The notes beneath the pieces are model-generated. The model was not told where the DNA came from. It was given only the letters and a program-made list of their open reading frames with translations, and did not search any database. From Rubrivirga sp. SAORIC476 (lineage in GTDB: Bacteria; Bacteroidota; Rhodothermia; Rhodothermales; Rubricoccaceae), in contig NZ_MVOI01000003.1 in the NCBI RefSeq assembly GCF_002283555.1, forward strand, positions 918,798 to 982,797: a DNA stretch of 64,000 bases. Reading direction: 5' to 3'. Shown in pieces: positions 51,176 through 59,428 of this stretch (position 1 is the first letter of the stretch; each line of letters opens with the position of its first letter). Position numbers and translations under genes: made by a program.

Positions 51176-53389
51176 ATGGCCGACCGCCGCGACGTCGACG
51201 CCCTCGCCCCTTCGATCCTCTCTTACCTGGAGAAGCATCCCGACCGCGCCTACCGCGCCAAGGAGATCTCCCGTGCGCTCGGGATCACGAACCAGGGTCG
51301 GTACCAGGCGCTTCTGGAGGCGTTCGACCGGCTCCGCGACACCAACCAGGTCGCGGTCCAGAAGGGCGGACGCGTGCAGCACCGCGGCAAGCAGAACGAG
51401 GCCGTCGGGCGCCTGTCCGTCACGACCCAGGGCTTCGGCTTCGTGACCATGGACGACGGCACCGAGTTCTTCGTCCGCCCCCGCCGCATGTCGACGGCGC
51501 TCCACGGCGACCGCGTCCGCGTGGCGCTGGCGGCCGAGAAGCGCAACAAGCCGTCCGACCAGAAGCGCGAGGCCGAGGTGATCGAGGTCATCGAGCGCGG
51601 CCGCAGCAAGACCGTCGGCACGTTTTCCACGACCGGCCGCTCCGGATGGGTGGTGCCGGACGACCAGCGCATCGCGCATGACGTGTTCGTGCTGCGCGAC
51701 AACTGGAACGGCGCCAAGACCGGCGACAAGGTGGTCGTCACCATCGACGCCTTCGACGATCCGAAGGCCGCCCCCGAGGGCACCATCGTGCAGGTCCTCG
51801 GGCAGGCCGATGCGCCCGGCGTGGACGTGCTGGCACTCGCGATGGCGCTCGGCGCCCCCTCCGACTTCCCCGACGAGGTGGAGGCCGAGGCGCAGGCCAT
51901 CGTGCCGGGCATCACCAAGAAGGAAGTCGCCCGGCGGCTCGACCTCCGCGACGAGCTGGTGTTCACCATCGACCCGGCCGACGCGAAGGACTTCGACGAC
52001 GCCATCCACACCAAAGACCTCGGCAGCGGCATGACCGAGGTGGGCGTCCACATCGCCGACGTGAGCCACTACGTCCACGAGGGCGGCATCATCGACCGCG
52101 AGGCGTACGACCGAGCCACGAGCACCTACCTCGTCGACCGCGTCATCCCGATGCTACCGGAGGCGCTCTCCAACGGCGTCTGCTCGCTGCGTCCGCACGA
52201 GGACAAGCTGGCCTACTCCTGCATCATGACCGTCGACGGCGGCGGCCACGTCCACTCGTGGGAGATCCGCGAGACGGTGATCCACTCGAAGCAGCGCTTC
52301 GCCTACGAGGAGGCGCAGGCGGTCATCGACGGCGCCGACCACCCGATGAAGGAGGAGGTCCTGCGCGCGGCCGAGCTGGCCCGCACACTCACCCAGAAGC
52401 GAATGTCGGAGGGCGCCATCGACTTCGACGTGCCCGAGGTCCGCATCCGACTCGACGAGAGCGGCCAGCCGGTGGACGTGTACGAGAAAGCGCGCCAGGA
52501 GGCCAACCGGCTCATCGAGGAGTTCATGCTGCTCGCCAACCGGTCGGTGGCCATGGAGGCCTCCAGCCGCGAGGTGCCGTTCGTGTACCGCATCCACGAC
52601 AAGCCGGACCGCGAGCGCATCAAGGCCCTCGCCGACTACGTGAAGACGTTCGGCCACAAGCTGCCGCACTCCGAGGGCGACGTGCAGCGGTCGAAGCTGA
52701 ACGACCTGCTGCGGTCGGTCAAGGGCTCGCCCGAGGCGCCGGTCATCGAGCAGGCCGCCATCCGGTCCATGTCGAAGGCGGTCTACTCGCCCGACAACAT
52801 CGGCCACTACGGCCTCGGCTTCGAGTACTACGGGCACTTCACGAGCCCCATCCGTCGCTACCCGGACCTCATCGCGCACCGCATCCTGAAGCGGATGCAG
52901 GACCAGCAGGACGGGAAGATCCCGACCGAGGAGACCCTGGCCGCGCAGTCGGAGCACTGCTCGGCGCGCGAGCGCGAGGCGACCGAGGCCGAGCGCGAGT
53001 CGATCAAGCTGAAGCAGGTCGAGTACGCCGCTGCCCACCTCGGCGACGAGTTCGACGGCATCGTGGTCGGCGTGACCAAGTTCGGCGTGTTCGTCCAGAT
53101 GACGAAGCTACTGGTCGAGGGTCTCTGCCACGTCCGCGAGATGGACGGCTACTGGGAGTACGACGAGCGCCGCTACACGCTGGTCTCGAAGAGCCACGGG
53201 CGGCGGATCCGCGTCGGCGACGCGTGCCGCGTCCGCATTGCAGCGGCCGAGCCCTCGACGCGCCGCGTGGACCTCGCCTTCGTCGAGATGCCCGGCCGGC
53301 CGGAGGAGGGAGCGCCGAAGCGCAGCAGCAAGGCCAGCCAGCGGACGGACAAGCGCAAGACGCGTGGTGCGCGGCGCAAGAAGCGGTAG
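51176..53389 (+). CDS. rnr: Ribonuclease R
   Basis: A 3'-5' exoribonuclease of the RNB family (737 residues) that degrades structured RNA. The N-terminus (LAPSILSYLEKHPDRAYRAKEISRAL) is a winged-helix domain, followed by cold-shock domains (about 85-220), the RNB domain with active-site aspartates in DPADAKDFDDAIHTKDL (near 265) and GVHIADVSHYV, an S1 domain (about 620-705) and a Lys/Arg-rich C-terminal tail, as usual for RNase R. The ATG before MADRRDVDAL was chosen because the upstream frame overlaps the divergent dsbD gene. A strong hairpin follows the stop. Confidence 0.95.
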   Translation: MADRRDVDALAPSILSYLEKHPDRAYRAKEISRALGITNQGRYQALLEAFDRLRDTNQVAVQKGGRVQHRGKQNEAVGRLSVTTQGFGFVTMDDGTEFFVRPRRMSTALHGDRVRVALAAEKRNKPSDQKREAEVIEVIERGRSKTVGTFSTTGRSGWVVPDDQRIAHDVFVLRDNWNGAKTGDKVVVTIDAFDDPKAAPEGTIVQVLGQADAPGVDVLALAMALGAPSDFPDEVEAEAQAIVPGITKKEVARRLDLRDELVFTIDPADAKDFDDAIHTKDLGSGMTEVGVHIADVSHYVHEGGIIDREAYDRATSTYLVDRVIPMLPEALSNGVCSLRPHEDKLAYSCIMTVDGGGHVHSWEIRETVIHSKQRFAYEEAQAVIDGADHPMKEEVLRAAELARTLTQKRMSEGAIDFDVPEVRIRLDESGQPVDVYEKARQEANRLIEEFMLLANRSVAMEASSREVPFVYRIHDKPDRERIKALADYVKTFGHKLPHSEGDVQRSKLNDLLRSVKGSPEAPVIEQAAIRSMSKAVYSPDNIGHYGLGFEYYGHFTSPIRRYPDLIAHRILKRMQDQQDGKIPTEETLAAQSEHCSAREREATEAERESIKLKQVEYAAAHLGDEFDGIVVGVTKFGVFVQMTKLLVEGLCHVREMDGYWEYDERRYTLVSKSHGRRIRVGDACRVRIAAAEPSTRRVDLAFVEMPGRPEEGAPKRSSKASQRTDKRKTRGARRKKR

Positions 53390-53397
53390 TCCGGCCC

Positions 53398-53423
53398 GGC
53401 CCGCCTCGGTGCCGAGGCGGGCC
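53398..53423 (+). terminator. rnr terminator hairpin
   Basis: GGCCCGCCTCGG and CCGAGGCCGGC-type arms form a perfect 12-base stem (53398-53409 with 53412-53423) around TG, 8 bases past the rnr stop. The following bases are GTCTCAT, without a real T-run. It contains the CCGCCTCGG core shared with hairpins at 11544 and 16577. Confidence 0.6.
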
Positions 53424-53538
53424 GTCTCATGCGACGTGCAGGCCGGCGCTCGCGCGTCGAGCGGGGCCAACTGGTGCGCACAAGGTGCTGTGTTGTATTC
53501 TCTTCACCCACCTTTTCCACGCATCCCCTCCTGCTGTT

Positions 53539-54180
53539 ATGCGCCTGTTCGTCGCGGCCCTCGTTCTTCTGACCCTGCCTGGATGTGTCTCCTTCTCTGA
53601 GACCCAGCGTGCCCAGGTCGAGGATGCGCGCTCGCTCGTGTCGCGTGTTGTCGAGGATCCTCGGTTCGAAGCGGTGCTCCTCGACATGGGAGCGAACGAC
53701 GAGATCGAGTGGGAGGGTCGGCTCGCGTCGGGCCTGACGGAGCGCCCCGCCGACCCAACCCGTTGGCTCGTCGACCGCTACAAAGAGGCAGGCGCACCAC
53801 AGACCGAAAACATCCGGCCCTACGTCCCCTATCTGGGCTTCTGGCCGCTGAGCAAGACTCGGGCAGCCGCGGGGTACGGCTCGGATGAGATCAAGTTGAA
53901 CGTCGTGTACCTCGAACGCCCGACGTCGCGCATCGTCCGTGACCCCATCTCGATCGCCAACACGCTCGTCCACGAGAGCGCCCACACGTTCGGGCAGGTC
54001 CACGGGGACTCTCAGGAGGCGAGCGTCAACGCGTGCGACGCGGCGTACGTGGCCGGCACCCTCGCCGAGGCTCTCCTCCGCTCCGACGCCGCCGGAGGGG
54101 CCATCGGGGAGAAGGAGATCTCGTCGCCGGTCTGCTCGGAACTCTCGGAGCGGCTCCAGGCCCGCGGCGTGCTCCGGTAG
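53539..54180 (+). CDS. Small lipoprotein with a metzincin-type zinc motif
   Basis: A 213-residue envelope protein with a lipobox LPGC (residues about 13-16). Residues 145-155 read HESAHTFGQVH, an exact HExxHxxGxxH zinc-binding motif as in metzincin metallopeptidases, placed in a helix-like context (IANTLVHESAHTFGQVHGD). The usual downstream Met-turn is not visible; no Met follows the motif. Two Cys (near 166 and 199) could form a disulfide. Metallopeptidase activity is therefore inferred from the motif only. It is a single gene between the rnr terminator and the DUF4349 gene. Confidence 0.72.
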   Translation: MRLFVAALVLLTLPGCVSFSETQRAQVEDARSLVSRVVEDPRFEAVLLDMGANDEIEWEGRLASGLTERPADPTRWLVDRYKEAGAPQTENIRPYVPYLGFWPLSKTRAAAGYGSDEIKLNVVYLERPTSRIVRDPISIANTLVHESAHTFGQVHGDSQEASVNACDAAYVAGTLAEALLRSDAAGGAIGEKEISSPVCSELSERLQARGVLR

Positions 54181-54263
54181 AGCGCGCCTTCCTGTGAAGC
54201 AGGCAAGAAGCAGAGGCTGGGATCGTTGACGGGGCTCACCCCCGGGGCCCACCCACCCCTGCC

Positions 54264-55139
54264 ATGCGAACCCTCACTCTGCTTTCGCTGCTCGCCCTCG
54301 CGGCCTGCGCGGACGACCCTGCGTCCTTCGCCGACGCCACCTACGACCCCGTCTCTATGGCGGAGGCCCCGGAGTCCACTGTGGACCTCGCCGGGGCCGA
54401 CCTTGACGAGGCCTCTGCCGAGGCAGACGAAACCGCTGCTCGCGCACCGTCCGCCCCGCCGCTCTCCGACGCCGCCTTCGCCTCGCGGCTGCTCCGACGC
54501 TCGGCAGACCTCCGCGTCTCCACCGAGACGCACGACGAGACGCTCCGCGCCGCCCGCGCCGTCGCCGCCCGCTACGGTGGCATGGTCAGTGGCGAGGACG
54601 GCTCGGCCCACGACGGCGGCAGCGCGATGACCACCCTCACGCTCCGCGTCCCGTCGGACCGCTTCGACGCCGCGCTCGACGCGCTGGCTGCCCTCGGCAC
54701 CGTCGAGTCCCGCGCCGTGACCGTGGACGACGTGACCGCGCAGGTCGTGGACGTGGAGGCCCGCCTCCGGGCCAAGCGCGCCGCCGAGGCGCGCTACATC
54801 GGCTTCGTCGCCCAGGCCAGTTCGGTGTCCGAGATGCTGGAGGTGCAGGCGCGACTGGACGCCGTCCGCGCCGAGATCGAGTCGATGGAGTCGCAGGCGC
54901 GCGCGTTGCGCGGCGGCGTGACGCTGGCCACGATCCGCGCCACCATCGTCGGTCCGGCGACCGTGGCCCCACTGCCCCCGGCGCCGGGCCTGTTCGCCCG
55001 CGCGGCGGACGCCATCGCGGTGGGCTGGCACGGCGTGCTGGCGGTCGTGTTCGGCCTGCTGCCGCTGTGGCCCCTCGCGGTCCTCGGCACGGTCGGCTAC
55101 GCCGTGTGGCGGCGGCTGTCGCCGCGCGTCGCGGTCTAG
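54264..55139 (+). CDS. DUF4349 lipoprotein
   Basis: A 291-residue envelope protein that fits DUF4349: lipobox LAAC (12-15), an Ala/Glu/Ser-rich linker, a ferredoxin-like core of about 75-165 (LLRRSADLRVSTETHDETL, MTTLTLRVPSDRFDAALDAL), a coiled-coil segment of about 165-215 (VDVEARLRAKRAAEARY, LEVQARLDAVRAEIESMESQ), and a C-terminal membrane helix near 260-280 (VFGLLPLWPLAVLGTVGYAV). The biological role of the family is unknown. The TAG stop shares the CTAG at 55136-55139 with the stop of the convergent methyltransferase gene. Confidence 0.85.
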   Translation: MRTLTLLSLLALAACADDPASFADATYDPVSMAEAPESTVDLAGADLDEASAEADETAARAPSAPPLSDAAFASRLLRRSADLRVSTETHDETLRAARAVAARYGGMVSGEDGSAHDGGSAMTTLTLRVPSDRFDAALDALAALGTVESRAVTVDDVTAQVVDVEARLRAKRAAEARYIGFVAQASSVSEMLEVQARLDAVRAEIESMESQARALRGGVTLATIRATIVGPATVAPLPPAPGLFARAADAIAVGWHGVLAVVFGLLPLWPLAVLGTVGYAVWRRLSPRVAV

Positions 55140-55606
55140 CGAACGTCTCCGGGTCGGCGGAAGATGGCGTGCGTGACGCCGTCCTCCTCCGTCGGCTCTT
55201 CGGCCGTCACGAGCTCAGCCGCCTCGGCGAGCGTGTAGAGGTCGTCGGGCCGGGCCGTCTCGACCCAGATCCACCCGCCGGGCTTGAGGACGCGGGCCGC
55301 CTCCACGAGTGCGCCGCCCAGGTCATGATCCGCACGCGCCGCGAGCACCGCCCAGTCCGCCCAGGCGTCCGGGTAGCCGAGCGCGTCGGGAGCCCCGGTG
55401 GTGACGCGGCGCCGGGCCTCGTCGGCGCCGAGCGTCGGCGCGAGGGCCTCGCGGGCCGGGCCGACTTCGGCCTCGGTGCCCCACACGTCGAAGCCGAGAC
55501 GCGCCAGCGGATCCAGGTGTCGCCCCGCCCCACAGGCGAGGTCGATGACGCGAGCGCCCGGCGGCACCGCGGCGAACGTCCGGAGGAGCGCGTTCGAGGG
55601 CGACAC
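55136..55606 (-). CDS. SAM-dependent methyltransferase
   Basis: A small class I methyltransferase of 156 residues. The SAM-binding glycine motif is VIDLACGAGRHLDPLARLG (near 20-38); a second motif, GTEAE, follows and the later block VLKPGGWIWVETARP is typical of the fold. Substrate is unknown. The start is taken as GTG at 55606, shortly after the hemH stop, because upstream sequence belongs to hemH in another frame. The gene is downstream of hemH by 7 bases. Its TAG and the stop of the DUF4349 gene are the two strands of one CTAG. Confidence 0.78.
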   Translation of the reverse strand: MSPSNALLRTFAAVPPGARVIDLACGAGRHLDPLARLGFDVWGTEAEVGPAREALAPTLGADEARRRVTTGAPDALGYPDAWADWAVLAARADHDLGGALVEAARVLKPGGWIWVETARPDDLYTLAEAAELVTAEEPTEEDGVTHAIFRRPGDVR

Positions 55607-55613
55607 GGGAGCG

Positions 55614-56891
55614 CTACGCCGTCGGAGCGCGGCCTGCCTCGCCCTCCTCGGCAGCAGGAATGCCGTCCGGCGGGAAGGCCGGGCCGTCGAGGCGCCAGGT
55701 CCGCGTGGCGACATGGCGGTGGCAGGACGGGCAGGCGGGCACGCGAGCGCGAACGCTCGTCGAGACGAGGTCCGGAGCGTCCCCTCCAGCCAGCCCATCG
55801 CCCCCCGCGAGCACGTCGGGCTCGACGTGCGTGGCAACGCATTCGGCCAGCGCGTCGATCAGAAGCGGGTGGCAGTTGAGGCCACTCGTGACTTCGAAGT
55901 GCGAGATGCCCTCCTTGGCAGCCACGTCGCGCGCCGTCACGTCCAGCACGTACGCCGTGTCGACGCGGTCGGAGAGGAAGGAGATCGGGACCACCAGCAG
56001 CGCCGACGCGCCTTCGTCGCCGAGGTCGGCCACGGCGTCGCCGAGGCGGGTGCCGATCGAGCGGCCGAACCCGACCGGCGGCAGGAACGCCACCGTCGAG
56101 GCCCGGTCGTCGGTGCGCGCGTCGAGGACGGCGCGGACGGTCGCCTGAACGTGGCAGCAGTACGGGTCGTCGAGCGTCTGGAGGTGCCGCTTCAGCGCAC
56201 CGTGCGCGGCGAACAGGATCTGCACCCGGTCGCGGACCTCGCGCGGGAACCGCTGGAGCCCCTCGTCGATCCGCTCGTTGATGGCGCCGATGAGCTTCGG
56301 GTGGGTGGCGTACTCCGAAACGAGCGCCGTCGGCACCGAGGTCGTGCCGTGGGCCTCCCAGTACGACAGCGCCGACCCGGCCATCGAGGCAGAGAAGTGG
56401 GGCTGGAGCGGAAGCAGGATCACTTTCGTGACGCCGTCCTCGGCCATCCGACGGCGCGTCGTCTCCATGGACGGGTCCCCATGGCGCATCGCGACGTACG
56501 TGCGGTAGATCGCGCCCGTGGTGGGACCGAAGCGCTCGTTGAGGTGGCGCTCCAGGACACCCGCCTGCTCAGAAACGTGGCGCCGAAGCGGGCTAAAACC
56601 GCCGATCATCTCGAAGGAGCGCCGGAGGGCCTGCCCCTGACGACGCGCGAGCATCTTGGCGAGGCGGGGCCGCAGCACACGCGGCACGCGGAGGTCCACC
56701 TCGACCGGATCGAGGAGCCGGCTCTCCAGAAACGGCACCACCGCGTCCGGCTGGAGCGGCCCGCCGAGTTCCATCATCACCACCCCCACCACGTCGCCAG
56801 ACGAGACGCGCACCGTGCCCTGATTGTAGGCCTTGCCGGTCAGAACGGCTCGGTCCGGACGATACGAACGCAGATAGGCGAGCGGTGTCAT
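55614..56891 (-). CDS. hemH: Ferrochelatase, divergent
   Basis: A ferrochelatase-family protein of 425 residues, inserting iron into a porphyrin or coproporphyrin in the last steps of haem synthesis. Recognisable motifs are VVMMELGGP, LLPLQPHFSASMAGS (near 159), ILFAAHGALKRH with His230, DDPYCCHVQATV, and FLSDRVDTAYVLD near 305-317. At the position of the usual catalytic Glu in the last motif (SDHxE) this protein has Asp311. An extended C-terminus contains several Cys/His (PSCHR). Identity to the family is good, but the Glu-to-Asp change makes activity or substrate less certain. It is cotranscribed with the methyltransferase. Confidence 0.82.
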   Translation of the reverse strand: MTPLAYLRSYRPDRAVLTGKAYNQGTVRVSSGDVVGVVMMELGGPLQPDAVVPFLESRLLDPVEVDLRVPRVLRPRLAKMLARRQGQALRRSFEMIGGFSPLRRHVSEQAGVLERHLNERFGPTTGAIYRTYVAMRHGDPSMETTRRRMAEDGVTKVILLPLQPHFSASMAGSALSYWEAHGTTSVPTALVSEYATHPKLIGAINERIDEGLQRFPREVRDRVQILFAAHGALKRHLQTLDDPYCCHVQATVRAVLDARTDDRASTVAFLPPVGFGRSIGTRLGDAVADLGDEGASALLVVPISFLSDRVDTAYVLDVTARDVAAKEGISHFEVTSGLNCHPLLIDALAECVATHVEPDVLAGGDGLAGGDAPDLVSTSVRARVPACPSCHRHVATRTWRLDGPAFPPDGIPAAEEGEAGRAPTA

Positions 56892-57077
56892 TCAGAAGCG
56901 GGCGGAGGGGCGATCGATCAGGGCGCCCCTGAGGGCACGGAGGTCAATTAACTGCCCACGACGACACCTCATGTCGGATCTCGTTGAAGACTGCATCGCC
57001 TCCAACCGGATTGACGGCGGCTCCACACCGCCGCACTGCGGCATCCCGGCCCGCCGCACTGGCAGGGCTCTGCGCCG

Positions 57078-59261
57078 TTACACCGTCGCCACGATCCCGG
57101 CGACGCGCTTTTTGAACGGAGGCGAGGTGACCTCCGCCCAGAGGTCAGCGAGGTCGTTCAGGGCGTCGGCGTGGCCACCGGCGTGACGCTGGCGCACCTC
57201 CACGGCGGCCGCCTCGGCCGCTCCGAGCGCCTCCGACAGGTCGCCGACCGCGCGGCCTCCGGACGGCTCCACGAGCGAAAGCACGAACCGCAGCCCGCTC
57301 AGTGCCACCGCGAAGTGTGAGGCGAGAGCCGGGGTCGGCGTCCTGAGGTCGTCCTCGAGGGCCCGGATGGCCTCGAACCGACTCCAGACGGCCGAGCCGA
57401 GCATGTGACGGAGGCGCGTCGGCGAGGGCGCGTCTCCCGGCGCCCCGACGAAGTCGTCGGCCAGCGGCGCGTCGTCGCTGCGGCGTGCCCCATCGGCCGA
57501 CTGGGCAGCGAGGCGCTCGACGAGGCGGTGCGCGCGGCCCCCCCAGGGCTCGCGCCCGCCGCGGAGCCGCTCGGCGGCGGCGTCCAGCGTCGCCGTGGCC
57601 TGCCGCACGAGATCGGACCGCCCGCCCTCCGCGAGCGCGACGCGCGCCGTCTCCAACGCCTGATCGAGGTCGACCGCCAGGGGACGGATGGCCGCGACCA
57701 GCCGGTCGCCCGCCGCCGCTGGCAGCGCGTCGCCGAACGTCTCCACGGTCATCCGCAGCCCGTGCGCGGCGACGAGCAGCCGACGCGCGGCAGACGGCGC
57801 CTGGGTGTCGAGGAAGCGGGCCGCCTGCTCATCGAACACGGCGACGGCGTACGCGAGCATCGCCTCGGCGGCGGCGAGCAGCGGCGTGTCCCCGTCGAGC
57901 TTCGGGCGGACCAGCCCCGGCACCGCCTCCGGGCCTCCTGCCTCTTCAGCAGCAGGAGTCGGACGCGGCGAAGTCGCCGCCTCGGCGCGAGCAGACCGGC
58001 GGAGTCGGCTCAGGTCGACCTCCGAGAACGGGTCTTCTTCTGCCGTCCGCGGAGACCGGGCGGGCGTGACTTGCACCGGCCCCAGCACCACGGGGTACGG
58101 ATTCCGGGGCGGCGACGGCACCGACAGCCGGTCCGTGAGGGGCACGGGCCGGGGCGACTCCGGCGCATCGAGGTCGACCTCTTCGTCGGCCCCGGTGTGG
58201 CCATCGAAAAAGGGGGTGTCCGGGAGCGTGGGGCTGAACAGGTCGAGCAGGTCCGCCATGTCGAGCGCCTGCGTCGGGTCCTCCAGGTCCCGACCCGCGA
58301 GGCCGTCGCCCTCGGACCCACCCGGGCGTGGCGCAGCGGCTTCGGCGGGAGCCTCGACCGGCGGCAGCGGCGCACCGGATGTCACGGATGAAGGGACGGA
58401 GGGCGGCGTGGACGTCGCGAGGGACGCCCGGCGGGGCGGGGCCGGATCGGGGTCGAGCACGCCGAGGCGGACCTCCCGAAAGCGCTCCCGCCAGAACTGG
58501 ACGCGCGCCATGCTCAGGCCCGTCTGCGACGCGATCGTGTCGGGGCGGAATCCGCGGGCGTCGAGCAGAAGGACGTGAGCACGGCGGCGCAGCGACGGGT
58601 CGTCGCCGAACGCCACGACCTCCTCGAGTTGGCGTCTCTCCTCGGGGAGCAGGAGCGCGGGCTCGGCCAGTGTGCGCCGCATGCGCAGGATGCCTCGCTC
58701 GAAGGCCGACTGCTCGACCGCCTCCAGCCCGCGAGCCTCGAACACCGGCCCGACTAGCGCCAGCACGTCCGCCCCGGAGGCCGAGACGATCTCGACCTCG
58801 TTGGACACCTCACGGGCGCCGGGCACCTCGTACACGACCACGTCGAACGAGAGCCGCCCCACCGGGATGGGGCCGTCGAACACCCTCCGCGGCGTCCGGT
58901 ACTGCCGGAGGGTGAGCAGGGGGCGCAGCGCGTCCTCGCCGATGGCGGCACGCACCGTGTCCGCGACGACGCTCGGCGGCAGATCGAGCGGGGCATCGCC
59001 GACCGGCTCCTCCAGGTCCACCTCGGCCGACGCCTCGGCACTCTCGCCGAGCGTCCGCAGTGAGGCACCGACGCGGCCCCCTTCCTCTCTCACCCGGAGC
59101 CCCAACCCGCGCCGCAGCAGCTCGCCGTCGTCGGTGTCGTAGTACCGATCCAGCACCCGGACCGGAGGCTGCGGCTCCAGCCGAAGCCCGCCGATCTCGG
59201 CGGCCTGGACGAGGACCGAGAACGGCCCCGGTCGACGAGCGACGTAGGTGATGGGGGGCAT
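57078..59261 (-). CDS. CYTH-HTH-CHAD fusion protein
   Basis: A 727-residue cytoplasmic protein with an uncommon order. Residues 1-197 look like a CYTH triphosphate-tunnel domain (DRYYDTDDGELLRRGLGLRVREE, later SNEVEIVS and FERGIL), but the N-terminal ExExK motif is absent (ITYVARRPG instead). Residues 204-270 match the helix-turn-helix of IS630-type transposases (LLPEERRQLEEVV, TIASQTGLSMARVQFWRERF). A Pro/Ser/Ala-rich linker follows to about 435, then a C-terminal CHAD domain with repeated His/Arg-bearing helices. CHAD domains bind polyphosphate in studied cases. The start MPPITYVARR was chosen because the frame upstream lacks coding character. Confidence 0.8.
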   Translation of the reverse strand: MPPITYVARRPGPFSVLVQAAEIGGLRLEPQPPVRVLDRYYDTDDGELLRRGLGLRVREEGGRVGASLRTLGESAEASAEVDLEEPVGDAPLDLPPSVVADTVRAAIGEDALRPLLTLRQYRTPRRVFDGPIPVGRLSFDVVVYEVPGAREVSNEVEIVSASGADVLALVGPVFEARGLEAVEQSAFERGILRMRRTLAEPALLLPEERRQLEEVVAFGDDPSLRRRAHVLLLDARGFRPDTIASQTGLSMARVQFWRERFREVRLGVLDPDPAPPRRASLATSTPPSVPSSVTSGAPLPPVEAPAEAAAPRPGGSEGDGLAGRDLEDPTQALDMADLLDLFSPTLPDTPFFDGHTGADEEVDLDAPESPRPVPLTDRLSVPSPPRNPYPVVLGPVQVTPARSPRTAEEDPFSEVDLSRLRRSARAEAATSPRPTPAAEEAGGPEAVPGLVRPKLDGDTPLLAAAEAMLAYAVAVFDEQAARFLDTQAPSAARRLLVAAHGLRMTVETFGDALPAAAGDRLVAAIRPLAVDLDQALETARVALAEGGRSDLVRQATATLDAAAERLRGGREPWGGRAHRLVERLAAQSADGARRSDDAPLADDFVGAPGDAPSPTRLRHMLGSAVWSRFEAIRALEDDLRTPTPALASHFAVALSGLRFVLSLVEPSGGRAVGDLSEALGAAEAAAVEVRQRHAGGHADALNDLADLWAEVTSPPFKKRVAGIVATV

Positions 59262-59428
59262 GGAAGGGGGACGGGCGCCCGTGTCAACATAGCGCCCAAA
59301 CGGCCCATTTTCGGGCACTGTGAATATCTAGGAGCCGCGCGGGCGACCCGACGGAAGGCATGTGAACGGAGCCCGCGGGGTGGACGGCCGCGACGGAGAC
59401 GCCTGTGCGCGGGGTAACGACCCCGTGC

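Noticed and set aside
56892-57077. Short open frame starting at 56971 between hemH and the CHAD gene
   Set aside because: It runs antisense into the CHAD gene, has no domain or leader and shows no coding bias of its own.
57685-58575. Insertion of a mobile element in the CHAD gene
   Set aside because: Only the HTH part of a transposase-like sequence is present, in frame, without DDE domain or inverted repeats, so it is a fused domain and not an element.
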